A stretch of 64,000 nucleotides of DNA from Gillisia lutea (GCF_021568705.1 NZ_JAKGTH010000010.1:124001-188000), one strand, 5' to 3'; shown: positions 52,093 to 62,307, counted from the first letter of the stretch. Numbers and translations are program-made. Notes: generated by a model not told the origin, from the letters alone.

Positions 52093-54663
52093 TTAAAAAG
52101 GGTAATTGATCCCTACATTATAGACAGCATTTGAAAAATTATAGTTTTTGAACCATCTTTCGCCTAAAGGTAGCGAGGGATCATAGGTTTTAAACCCTAC
52201 ATCTAATCTAAGTACAAAGAAATTGAAATCGTATCTCAAGCCTGCTCCAGAGCCAATCGCGATATCTTTAAGATCGGCCAAACTTGTAAAAGTAGAAGCT
52301 TCATCTTCTACAATATCCAGAACGTTCCAGATATTTCCAATATCTATAAAAAATGCACTGTTCAAAGCACCGAATAAATTATAGCGGTATTCGGCATTGA
52401 AAGCCAATTTTAAATTGGCTTCATTAAATTCATTGCGCCCCCCACTGCTTCCAGGACCGAGATCGTAAGCCTGCCAGGCTCTATTATCGTTTGGTCCTCC
52501 TGCAAAGAAACTTCTAATGAATGGGATGCTGTTGGCATTGCCATAAGGGATTGCAATTCCGCCAAAACCTCTTATAGCCAGAATGTTTTTATGTCCCCAG
52601 TCCCAATGTTTTATGTAATCTATTTCAGTTTTGACATATTGAGAGAAGTTAACTCCAACCACATCATAGGAACCTTGTTCGTTTTTGCTGGCGCCCGTTA
52701 AACTGGATACAGCAGAGAGTAGATTACCTGCTGTTTCTACTTTGAATCGGAAGCGAGAAAAATCCTCGTCGTATAAATTTTCCTTATTGTTTGAGGTGTA
52801 GGTGAAATTGGAAGCAAAAATAAGGTTGTTTTCGGTAAGCCTGTTTTTACGTTCGCTAATACCGTTAATTTCATTCTTTTGATCGGCTGTAAGTCCTGAA
52901 GTTTGGGTGTTTCCTGAAACTACATCTTGGATGAAGTTTTCAGCCCCTTCAGGTATTATTAAAGTGCCATCGGCATCTAAATAGTTAGGATTGGTCACCA
53001 CTTCTCCTGATTGTACTATATTATTTAGGGTGTTATATGAGTTTTTATAAACATTAAAATAATTACCGGTATTTAAATTTCTTACATACTGAATGTTTAA
53101 AAGATCCAGCTTATTAGCTACAATGCGGGAAGGTGACCATCTATAGTTAAGAATTCCGTTTAAGTTTTGTTTATCCAATCCAATATTATTTTGAGTACTT
53201 ATTCCCAAACTAAGGGAGGTGAAAGGGGACATGAACTTAGGTATGAATTTTTCGGTATCGAAAGGAAGAAATATCCTTGGAAAGGTTAGTTTTATGTCTG
53301 CTCCAATCTCTGAAATATTAAAGAAATTATCTTTAGAGCTTCCTTTGGCGGCATCAGATGAAGATCCAACACTTCCTCTTCCTGAAATTTCAAAGTTTTC
53401 CGCTCCTTTAAAAACATTTCGAATAAGAAGCGATCCTCCAAAACCAATTCCGAAGTCTTGAATATTGCTCTGGGAAATATCGAAATCAAAACCTAAGGAA
53501 TATTTGGGTTGAGGGGTTAAGAAAATATTAGCGACAAGATCGGTATTTGTAGTATCGGTAGGGTCAAGAGTGTATTCTATGTTAGGATATTTAAATACTC
53601 TCAAAGAACTCATTCTATTGTATGTTCGTGTTCTGTCGGTGTCTTTAAAAATCTTTCCGGGCCTTATAAATATGGCGTCTGTAATAGCCCTTGGTTTATA
53701 CTCCAATTCATCAAAGCTATAGATAGTATATCCATTGTATTCAATACTATCCTGTACTGGTTGATACCTATTTGCAAAAGTGTAATCTGTAAAAACATTC
53801 ACTTTGCTAATCTTGTGAATCTTGAAAGGAACTCTTACACTTACATCATTTTCAGATACTTGCCTGTTATTTATAATTACGGTAGTGTTCACTTTATGAT
53901 TGGTATCTACAGTATCTGCTTCGAAGCTTATATACTCCTGATCGAAAAAGTAAACTCCGTTATTTCTAAATAGCCGGGTCAATCGATCTCTTTCGGCATT
54001 AATATCAAGCGTTTTATACTGAACACCGGGTTTAATTATAGACTCGGAGGCATTTACTTGATATAAGCTGTCAATAACTTTTGAATCTATTCTCTGAAAA
54101 ATAGAATCCATGATATAAGGCTTATGAGAAATAACAGAATATTCAATTTCTCCCCTCTTTTTTTTATTTTCCAAAACTTTTATCTCATAATCGGTCTCCA
54201 CATTAAACCAACCATTATTGAAATACCATGCTTTTAGTCGATTGACAGATTTTTTTGTGAGCTCCTCATCGATAATTACAGGTGCTTCTCCTGTTTTCTT
54301 GATCCAATTGTTGAAATCAACATAGGCCTCGTTAAGTTTAACCACCTGCTTTTTTGAATAGATATTATTTAATCGATCTTCGCGATTTGGCTTTTTAATA
54401 AGCCATTTCTGAAAGCTGGAATCAGGATATTTTTTAGCAAGATTGTAAAAGTGTAATCTTAAAGGAGTTCCTAAAAGGCGAGCGTTAGGTTCCTGGTAGA
54501 GCTGGTTGTAAATTCGTGGCTCACTTATCTTTTCGTTATTTAGAAAAATAGTGTTCTCTGTAAGAAGTAATTGATCATTTTCTACCCTTTTTACCGCATT
54601 ACAGGAAATTAAAAAGCTTAGGGTTAAAATAAATAACGATATTTTTGCGAGTGGGCGTTTCAA
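52093..54663 (-). CDS. tamL: TamL-type outer-membrane assembly lipoprotein (BamA/TamA family)
   Basis: An 856-residue Omp85-superfamily protein with a lipoprotein signal (LSFLISC, Cys21), the mark of Bacteroidota TamL. POTRA-like periplasmic repeats occupy about 110-370 (for example LKAWYFNNGWFNVETDYEI). A 16-strand-type barrel follows to the end. GLRYDFNFFVLRLDVGFKTY and FFIDIGNIW near the end fit the bacterial surface antigen domain. It probably works with a TamB-like partner in outer-membrane or lipid transport. Residues after Cys (NAVKR) lack a surface-export motif, in line with an inward-facing anchor. Confidence 0.9.
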   Translation of the reverse strand: MKRPLAKISLFILTLSFLISCNAVKRVENDQLLLTENTIFLNNEKISEPRIYNQLYQEPNARLLGTPLRLHFYNLAKKYPDSSFQKWLIKKPNREDRLNNIYSKKQVVKLNEAYVDFNNWIKKTGEAPVIIDEELTKKSVNRLKAWYFNNGWFNVETDYEIKVLENKKKRGEIEYSVISHKPYIMDSIFQRIDSKVIDSLYQVNASESIIKPGVQYKTLDINAERDRLTRLFRNNGVYFFDQEYISFEADTVDTNHKVNTTVIINNRQVSENDVSVRVPFKIHKISKVNVFTDYTFANRYQPVQDSIEYNGYTIYSFDELEYKPRAITDAIFIRPGKIFKDTDRTRTYNRMSSLRVFKYPNIEYTLDPTDTTNTDLVANIFLTPQPKYSLGFDFDISQSNIQDFGIGFGGSLLIRNVFKGAENFEISGRGSVGSSSDAAKGSSKDNFFNISEIGADIKLTFPRIFLPFDTEKFIPKFMSPFTSLSLGISTQNNIGLDKQNLNGILNYRWSPSRIVANKLDLLNIQYVRNLNTGNYFNVYKNSYNTLNNIVQSGEVVTNPNYLDADGTLIIPEGAENFIQDVVSGNTQTSGLTADQKNEINGISERKNRLTENNLIFASNFTYTSNNKENLYDEDFSRFRFKVETAGNLLSAVSSLTGASKNEQGSYDVVGVNFSQYVKTEIDYIKHWDWGHKNILAIRGFGGIAIPYGNANSIPFIRSFFAGGPNDNRAWQAYDLGPGSSGGRNEFNEANLKLAFNAEYRYNLFGALNSAFFIDIGNIWNVLDIVEDEASTFTSLADLKDIAIGSGAGLRYDFNFFVLRLDVGFKTYDPSLPLGERWFKNYNFSNAVYNVGINYPF
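54640..54647 (+). promoter_or_regulatory. Possible promoter -7 element of the 54701 methyltransferase
   Basis: TATTTTTG matches TANNTTTG but lies within the first codons of divergent tamL, 53 nt before the ATG at 54701. No -33 TTG was seen. Confidence 0.35.
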
Positions 54664-54682
54664 TAAAGCTAAATTAAGAGTT

Positions 54683-54690
54683 CAAAAATA
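54683..54690 (-). promoter_or_regulatory. Promoter -7 element of tamL
   Basis: TATTTTTG on the minus strand, 19 nt before the tamL start at 54663, fits TANNTTTG. Confidence 0.5.
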
Positions 54691-54700
54691 CATTATTCAC

Positions 54701-55435
54701 ATGGTTAGTAAAAGCCAAATTAAGTTAATAACAAGTCTTGAGCAAAAAAAAGTCAGGGCAAAAACTGGTCTTTTCGTTGTTGAGGGAATAAAGGGGATAT
54801 CGGAAGTTTTAGATTCAAAATTTGAATTGGATAGTCTTTTTACCACGGAGGATATATTTAATTCAAACAAATCACGAACGTCTGTTATTAACCAAGCAGA
54901 ACTTAAAAAAATAAGTCGATTAAAAACACCGCAAACTGCAGTAGCTCTTTTTAAAATACCAGAAGAAGAAAAGCTTGAGATTGAAAACCTGGTTGTGGCG
55001 TTGGATGGAGTAAGGGATCCCGGGAATTTAGGTACTATAATAAGGCTTTGCGACTGGTTTGGGATTAAAACCTTAATTTGCTCTAAAGATACCGTAGATT
55101 GTTATAACCCCAAAGTGGTTCAGGCAACAATGGGCAGTATTACTAGGGTGAAAATAGTATATAAAGACCTGTCTGCAGTGCTTGAAATGCAGGAGAAGGT
55201 TCCTGTGATGGGTGCATATTTGGAAGGAGAGAATATTTATACCGCTACACTGCCAGAGAAGGGAATTCTAATTATGGGAAATGAAGCTAATGGCATTTCA
55301 ACGTCTGTAGGTAAATACGTCTCGCAAAAAATCAACATACCTCAATACGGCGACTCAAATACTACTGAAAGCTTAAATGTAGCAACCGCTACTGCAATAT
55401 TGTTAGGAGAATTTAAGCGCCAGGAAAATTATTGA
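54701..55435 (+). CDS. TrmH/SpoU family RNA 2'-O-methyltransferase
   Basis: A 244-residue SPOUT methyltransferase. The N-terminal substrate-binding part (KSQIKLITSLEQKKVRAKTG, VVEGIKGISEVL) resembles RlmB/TsnR-type rRNA enzymes. The knot motifs are complete: LDGVRDPGNLGTIIRLCDWF (motif 1), ILIMGNEANGIS (motif 2) and NIPQYGDSNTTESLNVATAT (motif 3, with the NVATA core). The target nucleotide is not predictable. It is divergent from tamL and overlaps the porT gene tail-to-tail by 7 nt. Confidence 0.93.
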   Translation: MVSKSQIKLITSLEQKKVRAKTGLFVVEGIKGISEVLDSKFELDSLFTTEDIFNSNKSRTSVINQAELKKISRLKTPQTAVALFKIPEEEKLEIENLVVALDGVRDPGNLGTIIRLCDWFGIKTLICSKDTVDCYNPKVVQATMGSITRVKIVYKDLSAVLEMQEKVPVMGAYLEGENIYTATLPEKGILIMGNEANGISTSVGKYVSQKINIPQYGDSNTTESLNVATATAILLGEFKRQENY

Positions 55436-56139
55436 AATGTAAAGTTGATAAAAACTCCCCTGGTTTTCATAGTATCTACATTTCCGGTATATATACTGGA
55501 AGGACTGTCATCTGGTACCAATTCATCATTAATAGCAAATACGCCTCTTATTGAAGGTGAAAGTTTGAAGTAGTATAGATAGAGGTCTATTCCAAATCCA
55601 ACTTCATAATAATAGGTATTGGTTTTCATCCTGAATTGTCCCACACTATTATCATCTGGATTGTTCTCATTGCTTGATAAGTTTAGAGAGGTTGAAACTC
55701 CTCCAACCACAAAAGGTCTGAAATTATTTAATCTATCAGTTGAGAACTTTAGCAAAAGTGGAATGTGGACGTAAGTGGAATTTATTTCCCTAAAGGTATT
55801 CTGATCAGCCTTCAGTAATTGAAAATTTCTTTTATTGAAACTAACACCAGGTTCTAAGCGTAAATCCAGATTGTTATTAAGCTTTAAGCTTCCTACCAAT
55901 CCAACGTTAAAACCAATTGTTTTTTCAACATTGTAGTTTTTGTCCTGGAAGGGCCCGGTAGGCTTAAAGTCTTTTAAATTGAAGTCAAGATCATAGGTGT
56001 TAAATCCTAAATAGTAACCCCAAGACCATCTTTTTTTATCAAAATTTTCTTGGTTGATGATGGATTCCCCTGAAAATAATTGGGCATTTCCCTGAAAAAA
56101 GCAAAATAATAACCCGAATGTGGCAATAATTTTTTTCAT
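55429..56139 (-). CDS. porT: PorT/SprT-like type IX secretion protein
   Basis: A 236-residue outer-membrane beta-barrel with signal MKKIIATFGLLFCFFQGNAQ. The start RRWSWGYYLGFNTYDLDFNL type segment (here KRWSWGYYLGFN), a mid FNVGLVGSLKLNNNLDLRLE and the end TRGVFINFTFQ resemble PorT of Porphyromonas and SprT of Flavobacterium, needed for T9SS and gliding. It follows ubiE by one base, an arrangement I recall for sprT in Flavobacteriaceae. Two T9SS substrates are encoded in this window. A generic outer-membrane barrel protein is the alternative. Confidence 0.85.
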   Translation of the reverse strand: MKKIIATFGLLFCFFQGNAQLFSGESIINQENFDKKRWSWGYYLGFNTYDLDFNLKDFKPTGPFQDKNYNVEKTIGFNVGLVGSLKLNNNLDLRLEPGVSFNKRNFQLLKADQNTFREINSTYVHIPLLLKFSTDRLNNFRPFVVGGVSTSLNLSSNENNPDDNSVGQFRMKTNTYYYEVGFGIDLYLYYFKLSPSIRGVFAINDELVPDDSPSSIYTGNVDTMKTRGVFINFTFQ

Positions 56140-56140
56140 A

Positions 56141-56872
56141 TTATCTTTTAGAAGCAGTATAAATGGTAGCTACACCAAAAGTTTGAGGTTTATCTTCTAC
56201 GTTTATAAACCCAATTTTTCGTAAAATATTGTTGAACTTCTCTCCAAATGGAAATGCAGCAGCACTTTCGCTTAAATAGGAATAAGCTACTTTATCTTTA
56301 GAAAAGGCTTTTCCTATTAATGGTAGTAAGGCATTTGAATAAAACTTATAACCTTGTTTGTAGGGAAATTTAGTAGGTACCGATGTTTCCAAAATAACAA
56401 AAATTCCTCCGGGTTTCAAAACTCTGAAAATTTCAGTTAATCCCTTTTCTAAGGTCTCAAAATTTCTAACGCCAAAGGCTACAGTTATTGCATCAAAAGA
56501 ATTTTCTTCAAAAGGAAGTGCTTCAGAATCTGCTTGTACCATTTTAATCTTTCCTGATAAGTGTTTGTCGGCAATTTTTTTTCGCCCAACCGATAGCATA
56601 CCTTCAGATATATCCAGACCAATTATCTCCTTAGCGCCGGTACGTGCCAAATTTATTGCCAGATCGCCTGTTCCCGTGGCAATATCTAATATGGTCTCAG
56701 GATTAGTGTGCTCTACAAGTTTTACCACTTTGTTCCTCCACTTAATATCTATTCCAAAAGAAATTACTCGGTTAAGTCCGTCATAATTGCCTGAAATAGT
56801 ATCAAACATCTGTTCTACCTGCTTCTTTTTATTAAGCTCAGAATCCTTATAAGGAGTGATTTTCTTTTCCAT
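56141..56872 (-). CDS. ubiE: Demethylmenaquinone methyltransferase (UbiE/MenG)
   Basis: A SAM-dependent methyltransferase for the last step of menaquinone synthesis. I start at the ATG at 56872 (243 residues, [20 protein letters not shown]). The frame runs 40 codons further, but a promoter element lies in that stretch. [20 protein letters not shown] is the family motif, followed by [16 protein letters not shown] (SAM site), [20 protein letters not shown] and GVRNFE. It probably forms a two-gene operon with porT. Confidence 0.95.
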   Translation of the reverse strand: MEKKITPYKDSELNKKKQVEQMFDTISGNYDGLNRVISFGIDIKWRNKVVKLVEHTNPETILDIATGTGDLAINLARTGAKEIIGLDISEGMLSVGRKKIADKHLSGKIKMVQADSEALPFEENSFDAITVAFGVRNFETLEKGLTEIFRVLKPGGIFVILETSVPTKFPYKQGYKFYSNALLPLIGKAFSKDKVAYSYLSESAAAFPFGEKFNNILRKIGFINVEDKPQTFGVATIYTASKR

Positions 56873-56886
56873 TTGTAAAATTTGTC

Positions 56887-56894
56887 CAAAGATA
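56887..56894 (-). promoter_or_regulatory. Promoter -7 element of ubiE-porT
   Basis: TATCTTTG on the minus strand, 14 nt before the preferred ubiE ATG. It falls inside the longer open frame and so supports the shorter protein. Confidence 0.5.
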
Positions 56895-56971
56895 AGTGAT
56901 AATGAATAATTGCGTTGATAAGATTGCACTTTTATTGAAGAATGAGAAGATTTCAATTGTATAAAATACCG

Positions 56972-56979
56972 TACATTTG
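56972..56979 (+). promoter_or_regulatory. Promoter -7 element of trkA-trkH
   Basis: TACATTTG matches TANNTTTG, 26 nt before the trkA ATG at 57006. A TTG at 56957-56959 is 12 nt upstream, shorter than standard. Confidence 0.5.
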
Positions 56980-57005
56980 ATTTTTCATACAATTGGACGC
57001 TTAAT

Positions 57006-58355
57006 ATGAAGATAATAATTGCCGGCGCCGGTGAAGTTGGCTTTCATTTGGCAAAATTACTTTCCTATGAATCCCAAGATATTACTCTTATAGACAATAA
57101 TCGGGATAATTTGATTTATGCCGATACCCATTTGGATATCAGAACGATCAAAGGTGATGCCACATCAATATCAATACTCAAGGATGCACAGGTTAAAAAC
57201 GTTGACCTCGTTATTGGAGTAACCTCCAGTGAAGCTACTAACATTACTGTATGCGTATTGGCTAAACAACTGGGTGCGAAGCGTACGATAGCTCGTATTT
57301 CTAACACCGAATTTTTAGAGAATAAAGAGGAAATTGGGTTTGTGCAATTTGGAATAGATGAATTGATCTCTCCCGAAGCTCTCGCTGCAAGGGAAATTTC
57401 TCTATTACTTACCCAATCGGCCTTTAATGATACGTACGAATTTGAAGATGGCGCCTTAACTATGATAGGACTCAATCTTTCGCGTACAGCCACTTTTGTG
57501 GGGAAAACGGTGAAAGATGCCGCGAAGATATTTCCCGAACTTCACTTTGTGCCAATTGCTATCCAACGTTTTGGAACTCAGTATACCTTAATTCCCAGAG
57601 GTGATACCCAATTTAAAGAGGGGGATCAGGTGTATTTCATTACCGCCAATCGTGGTGTGGAAGAGTTGTACAAATTAACGGGTAAGGTTAAGCAAACTAT
57701 AAAAAATGTCATGATTCTTGGCGGGAGTAAAATAGGTAAAAAGACCGCTCAGGATCTTTGTTCCAATCACTTTAATGTTAAGTTAATAGAGAGTGATAGA
57801 GAGAAGGCTTTTGATCTAGCCGATGAGCTGCCAAAAACGCTTGTTATTAATAGTGATGGTAGAAATGTAGAACTTCTGGAAGAAGAGAATATCCATGATA
57901 TGGATGCATTTATTGCGGTTACCGGAAATTCTGAAACCAATATCATGTCTTGCCTTGTAGCAAAATCTAAAAGCGTGAAAAAGACCATAGCTTTGGTAGA
58001 AAATATGGATTATTTTCAATTAAGTCACTCTATTGGAATAGATACATTGATCAATAAGAAGTTACTGGCTGCCAATAATATTTTTAGATATATAAGAAAA
58101 GGAGAAGTGGTTGCAATGACCAAGCTTAACAATATGAATGCTGAGCTGTTAGAGTTTATTGTGAAACCTTCATCACAGGTTTGCAATAAAAGAATAAAGG
58201 ATCTTGATTTTCCCCGTTCTGCTATTATAGGTGGGATTATAAGAGATGGTGAAGGGCTTATTGCATTAGGAGATTTTATGATAAAATCTGGAGACAGAAT
58301 AGTGGTATGTTGCTTGCCAAGATCTATTAATAAGGTTGAAAAACTGTTTTTGTAA
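57006..58355 (+). CDS. trkA: Trk potassium uptake regulator TrkA
   Basis: A cytoplasmic nucleotide-binding gating subunit of the Trk K+ importer, 449 residues. It carries two tandem RCK units: the first Rossmann start is [19 protein letters not shown], the second is [19 protein letters not shown] (about residue 233). Each is followed by a TrkA_C domain (about 145-225 and 365-449). Its stop overlaps the trkH start by one base (TAATG), so the pair is translationally coupled. Confidence 0.97.
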   Translation: MKIIIAGAGEVGFHLAKLLSYESQDITLIDNNRDNLIYADTHLDIRTIKGDATSISILKDAQVKNVDLVIGVTSSEATNITVCVLAKQLGAKRTIARISNTEFLENKEEIGFVQFGIDELISPEALAAREISLLLTQSAFNDTYEFEDGALTMIGLNLSRTATFVGKTVKDAAKIFPELHFVPIAIQRFGTQYTLIPRGDTQFKEGDQVYFITANRGVEELYKLTGKVKQTIKNVMILGGSKIGKKTAQDLCSNHFNVKLIESDREKAFDLADELPKTLVINSDGRNVELLEEENIHDMDAFIAVTGNSETNIMSCLVAKSKSVKKTIALVENMDYFQLSHSIGIDTLINKKLLAANNIFRYIRKGEVVAMTKLNNMNAELLEFIVKPSSQVCNKRIKDLDFPRSAIIGGIIRDGEGLIALGDFMIKSGDRIVVCCLPRSINKVEKLFL

Positions 58356-59851
58356 TGCCAAGATTGAATTATAAAATAATTCTGCATATTATGGGGCTGC
58401 TTCTTCTATGTAATGGAGGCTTCATGCTTTTTGCAGTAATTATAAGCTGGTATTACAATGATGGGGTGGCAATGCAAATTTCTACTGCTTCACTTCTTAC
58501 CATGTTTGTGGGAACACTCCTCATGTTTGCCACACGAGGACACCGAAAAGAGATTAAAAAGAGGGAAGGCTATATTGTAGTGACCTTTGGTTGGATTTTT
58601 ATGGCTTTAAGCGGAACATTGCCATATATTTTAAGTGAAGCTATTCCCAGTTTTACCAATGCCTTTTTTGAAACAATGTCCGGATATACAACCACCGGGG
58701 CATCCATTTTAAATGATATTGAATCAATACCAAAAGGTATCTTATTCTGGAGAAGTTTGACACATTGGATAGGGGGAATGGGAATTATTGTACTGGCAAT
58801 CGCAATTTTACCTTTACTGGGAATAGGAGGGATGCAGCTTTTTGCAGCCGAAGCCCCAGGGCCTAGTGCCGATAAGCTGAAACCAAGAATTACCGATACA
58901 GCCAAAAGATTATGGTTAATATATGTTTTATATACCATAGCTGAGACCATCTTATTAAAAGTGGCGGGTATGAGCATGTTCGATGCTATAAATCATTCAT
59001 TGAGCACCCTTTCTACGGGAGGTTTTTCTACCAAAAATGCAAGTGTCGCCTATTGGAATGACCAGCCCTTAATTCAATACATTATTATCGTTTTCATGTT
59101 CCTTGCCGGATCGAACTTTGTGTTAAGCTACTTTAGTTTTAAAGGCAGAATTCAAAAAGTGATACATGACGACGAGTTTAAATGGTATTCCATTTTTATA
59201 ATATCATTTACAGTTATATCGGCATTAATTATCTATTATCAGGCCGATATTACAATTTCTTCCATTACACACCCCATGGTTTGGGGCCGGGCAGAAAGCG
59301 CTTTCCGCCATTCTTTGTTTCAGGTGTTAACCGTAGTAACTACCACGGGATTCGTAAGTGCCGATTATACGCTGTGGACACCTTTTTTAACAGTATTTTT
59401 CTTCGGGATAATGTTTCTAGGAGGATCGGCTGGTTCTACATCAGGAGGAGTGAAAGTTATGAGGCATCTAATATTAATTAGAAACGGGATAACCGAATTT
59501 AAAAGAAGCTTACACCCTAATGCTATTTTACCGGTTCGCTATAATGGAAAATCTATTAATAAAGAGATCGTATTTAATATCCTTGGCTTCTTTATTTTAT
59601 ATATGCTTTCTTTTATCATTGGAGCCTTAGTATTTGCATTTATGGGATTGGATTTTGAAACCGCAATTGGGGGTTCTGCATCTTCCTTAGGTAACATTGG
59701 ACCTGCGCTAGGAGCTTTAGGGCCGGTGAATAATTATGATGTATTGCCTGCAGCCGGAAAATGGTGGTCTTCATTTTTAATGCTTATCGGTAGATTAGAA
59801 CTTTTTACCGTACTAATACTATTAACTCCATTCTTCTGGAGGAATAGATAA
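58355..59851 (+). CDS. trkH: Trk potassium channel subunit TrkH
   Basis: The membrane pore of the Trk K+ uptake system, 498 residues with about ten helices. Four pore-loop repeats have recognisable selectivity segments: ETMSGYTTTGAS, then NHSLSTLSTGGFST, VLTVVTTTGFVSADY and SASSLGNIGPALG. TSGGVKVMRHLIL is also typical. It shares a transcript with trkA and ends before a bidirectional terminator. Confidence 0.97.
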   Translation: MPRLNYKIILHIMGLLLLCNGGFMLFAVIISWYYNDGVAMQISTASLLTMFVGTLLMFATRGHRKEIKKREGYIVVTFGWIFMALSGTLPYILSEAIPSFTNAFFETMSGYTTTGASILNDIESIPKGILFWRSLTHWIGGMGIIVLAIAILPLLGIGGMQLFAAEAPGPSADKLKPRITDTAKRLWLIYVLYTIAETILLKVAGMSMFDAINHSLSTLSTGGFSTKNASVAYWNDQPLIQYIIIVFMFLAGSNFVLSYFSFKGRIQKVIHDDEFKWYSIFIISFTVISALIIYYQADITISSITHPMVWGRAESAFRHSLFQVLTVVTTTGFVSADYTLWTPFLTVFFFGIMFLGGSAGSTSGGVKVMRHLILIRNGITEFKRSLHPNAILPVRYNGKSINKEIVFNILGFFILYMLSFIIGALVFAFMGLDFETAIGGSASSLGNIGPALGALGPVNNYDVLPAAGKWWSSFLMLIGRLELFTVLILLTPFFWRNR

Positions 59852-59875
59852 TGGAATTGATTTATTAGAAATAAA

Positions 59876-59915
59876 AAAAGCTCCATTTGTATAATTCAAA
59901 CGGAGCTTTTATATT
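59876..59915. terminator. Bidirectional terminator between trkH and aspartate aminotransferase
   Basis: 14-nt arms aaaagctccatttg and caaacggagctttt around a 7-nt loop. The single mismatch on the plus strand becomes a G-U pair on the minus strand. A- and T-runs flank both sides. Confidence 0.85.
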
Positions 59916-59934
59916 TTGAAGAAAGAAGTTCTTT

Positions 59935-61122
59935 CTAAGAAACTGCAGCCTTAATTCTTTTAAGCGCTTCTTTAATTTGATCTTCACTTGCAGCATAAGA
60001 TAGCCTAATACAATTAGGGTTTCCAAAAGCATCTCCCGTTACTGTAGCTACTAGAGCCTCTTCTAATAAGAACATAGAAAAATCTGTAGCATTATTAATT
60101 TTATGCCCTTTTAATGTTTTTCCAAAGAAATGTGAAACATCAGGAAATACATAAAAAGCTCCTTCAGGTTCTGTTGTTTTAAAACCTTCGATTTCATCTA
60201 ATAAAGAAATAACTAATTTTCTACGCTCCTTGAACTTGTCAATCATGAATTTGATACTACTTACCGGAGCTTCTAATGCAGTAATAACAGCGCGCTGTGC
60301 AATACAATTGGCACCACTGGTAATTTGACCTTGCATTTTATTACAGGCACGAGCGATCCAATCTGGAGCACCTATATATCCAATTCTCCAACCCGTCATT
60401 GCGAAAGCTTTCGAAACTCCATTTACTGTGATGGTCCTATCATACATGTCATCAAATTCAGCCATAGAGGCATGACCTCCAACAAAATTGATATGCTCGT
60501 AGATCTCATCGCTCACTACAATGATATTAGGGTATTTCACCAGTACATCAGCAAGTGCTCGTAGTTCTTCTTTACTGTAAACCATGCCACTTGGGTTACA
60601 AGGAGAACTATACCAGATCATTTTCGTTTTTGGAGTTATAGCAGCTTCCAATTGAGCCGGTGTGATCTTGAAATTGCTTTCAACCGATGTTGGAACTTCT
60701 ACCGGAACACCTTCTGCAAGTTTTACGATTTCAGCATAACTTACCCAGTAAGGACAAGGTAGTAATACTTCGTCTCCCGGATTTAACAAGACCATAGCGG
60801 CATTAGCTAAAGATTGTTTTGCTCCGGTTGAAACAACTATTTGAGATCTATTATAATCTAGGTGGTTATCTCTTTTAAATTTTTTAATGATGGCATCCTT
60901 TAACTCAACATATCCATCTACTGGAGAATAGGAATTATAATTATCATTAATGGCCTGAATGGCGGCGTCTTTAATGAAATCTGGGGTGTTAAAATCTGGC
61001 TCTCCCAAACTTAATCCAATAATGTCTTTTCCTTCTTCTTTTAACTCACGTGTTTTAGCTGCCATAGCTAAAGTTTGTGAAGTTGCCATACTGTTAATTC
61101 TGTCAGATAGTTGTTGATGCAT
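59935..61122 (-). CDS. PLP-dependent aminotransferase (aspartate aminotransferase type, class I)
   Basis: A 395-residue cytoplasmic aminotransferase of the AspC/AAT-Ib group. The PLP lysine is Lys238 in NGVSKAFAMTGWRIGY. Asn176 (CNPSG), Asp205 and Tyr208 (VVSDEIYEH) and the terminal arginine (CIRLSYA) complete the active site. GLSLGEPDFNTPDFI is the usual start. Probably L-aspartate to oxaloacetate; related enzymes also act on aromatic amino acids or prephenate. It starts 25 nt after the desaturase gene and is likely co-transcribed. Confidence 0.93.
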   Translation of the reverse strand: MHQQLSDRINSMATSQTLAMAAKTRELKEEGKDIIGLSLGEPDFNTPDFIKDAAIQAINDNYNSYSPVDGYVELKDAIIKKFKRDNHLDYNRSQIVVSTGAKQSLANAAMVLLNPGDEVLLPCPYWVSYAEIVKLAEGVPVEVPTSVESNFKITPAQLEAAITPKTKMIWYSSPCNPSGMVYSKEELRALADVLVKYPNIIVVSDEIYEHINFVGGHASMAEFDDMYDRTITVNGVSKAFAMTGWRIGYIGAPDWIARACNKMQGQITSGANCIAQRAVITALEAPVSSIKFMIDKFKERRKLVISLLDEIEGFKTTEPEGAFYVFPDVSHFFGKTLKGHKINNATDFSMFLLEEALVATVTGDAFGNPNCIRLSYAASEDQIKEALKRIKAAVS

Positions 61123-61147
61123 GAAATAATTGTTGGTTAGATTAAAC

Positions 61148-62254
61148 TTAAGATGAGATAGCTGGTTTTGCTCCCATTGCTTTTAAATGACTAAAGTGAG
61201 CGATAATTGCTTCACGAGTGGTTTTGAATTCGTTGTAAGGTAAGTTACATTCCTGTGCTGTTTGCTTAACAATTTCAGCAATCTTACTGTAATGAATGTG
61301 ACTGATATTTGGGAAGATGTGGTGTTCTACCTGATGGTTCAAGCCACCAGTAAACCAATTCACTAATTTGTTTTTAGTTGCAAAATTTACCGTGGTAAAA
61401 AGTTGGTGAATTGCCCAGGTATTTTTCATAGATCCGGTATCATCAGGTAAAGGCATTTCTGTTTCCTTTACCACATGAGCAAGTTGAAATACGATACTTA
61501 GTATTAAGCCGGCCGTATAGTGCATTACAAAAAAACCTATTAGTATCTTCCACCATGATATCGATAAGATAAGCATAGGAATAACAATCCATATACTTAT
61601 ATAAATAAGCTTAGTAATGGCTATGATGCTCCATTGCTTTACAGGACTTGGTAATTTTCCATAAGACAACTTTCGTGACAAATAGCGTTTTGTTTGTTTG
61701 AAATCTGTGGTTAAAGCCCAGTTAAAAGTGAGCAACCCGTAAAGAAATACAGAATAATAATGCTGAAACTTGTGGAATCTAGACCATTCAGCATGTTCTG
61801 AGAATCTTATAATTCTACCCGCATCCAAATCTTCATCGTGACCGTGAATATTGGTGTAAGTGTGGTGCAGCACGTTATGTTGTACCTGCCAATTATAAAC
61901 ATTTCCTGCAAGCACATATATGGTTCCTCCCATAAATTTATTGATCCATTTCTTAGAAGAATAAGAACCATGATTACCATCATGCATGATATTCATTCCT
62001 ACACCGGCCATTCCTGCACCCATAACGATGGTTAATAGCAACATCCACCATTGTGAAATATTCAAGCTCAGAATTAAAAAATATGGAGCAAGGAAAAGGG
62101 AGAACATCACTATTGTTTTAAGATGTAATTTCCAATTACCAGTCTTGGCCAGGTTGTTATCCTTGAAGTATTCGTTTACTCGCTTATTTAAGGTTCTAAA
62201 AAATTTTCCGGAATCTATTCGGGAAAAGCGAATTGTATCTTGATTTGTTAACAT
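61148..62254 (-). CDS. Membrane fatty acid desaturase (acyl-CoA/acyl-lipid type)
   Basis: A di-iron desaturase introducing a double bond into membrane fatty acids, 368 residues with about four helices. Three histidine boxes are present: HDGNH (about 91-95), HNVLHH (126-131) and HQVEHH (307-312), the last of the QxxHH type seen in front-end and linoleoyl-CoA-like desaturases. I start at the ATG at 62254; the longer frame begins with a TTG that lies inside the promoter element. Regioselectivity is unknown. Such enzymes often respond to cold. Confidence 0.92.
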   Translation of the reverse strand: MLTNQDTIRFSRIDSGKFFRTLNKRVNEYFKDNNLAKTGNWKLHLKTIVMFSLFLAPYFLILSLNISQWWMLLLTIVMGAGMAGVGMNIMHDGNHGSYSSKKWINKFMGGTIYVLAGNVYNWQVQHNVLHHTYTNIHGHDEDLDAGRIIRFSEHAEWSRFHKFQHYYSVFLYGLLTFNWALTTDFKQTKRYLSRKLSYGKLPSPVKQWSIIAITKLIYISIWIVIPMLILSISWWKILIGFFVMHYTAGLILSIVFQLAHVVKETEMPLPDDTGSMKNTWAIHQLFTTVNFATKNKLVNWFTGGLNHQVEHHIFPNISHIHYSKIAEIVKQTAQECNLPYNEFKTTREAIIAHFSHLKAMGAKPAISS

Positions 62255-62272
62255 TTTTATTTTTCTTATTTC

Positions 62273-62307
62273 CAAAGGTAAAACTTTATATATTTTACAT
62301 AAGCAAA
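62273..62307 (-). promoter_or_regulatory. Promoter of the desaturase-aminotransferase unit
   Basis: TACCTTTG (62273-62280) with TTTG (62304-62307) 23 nt upstream, both on the minus strand, within the flavobacterial spacing range. The -7 element overlaps the upstream TTG of the longest open frame. Confidence 0.6.
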
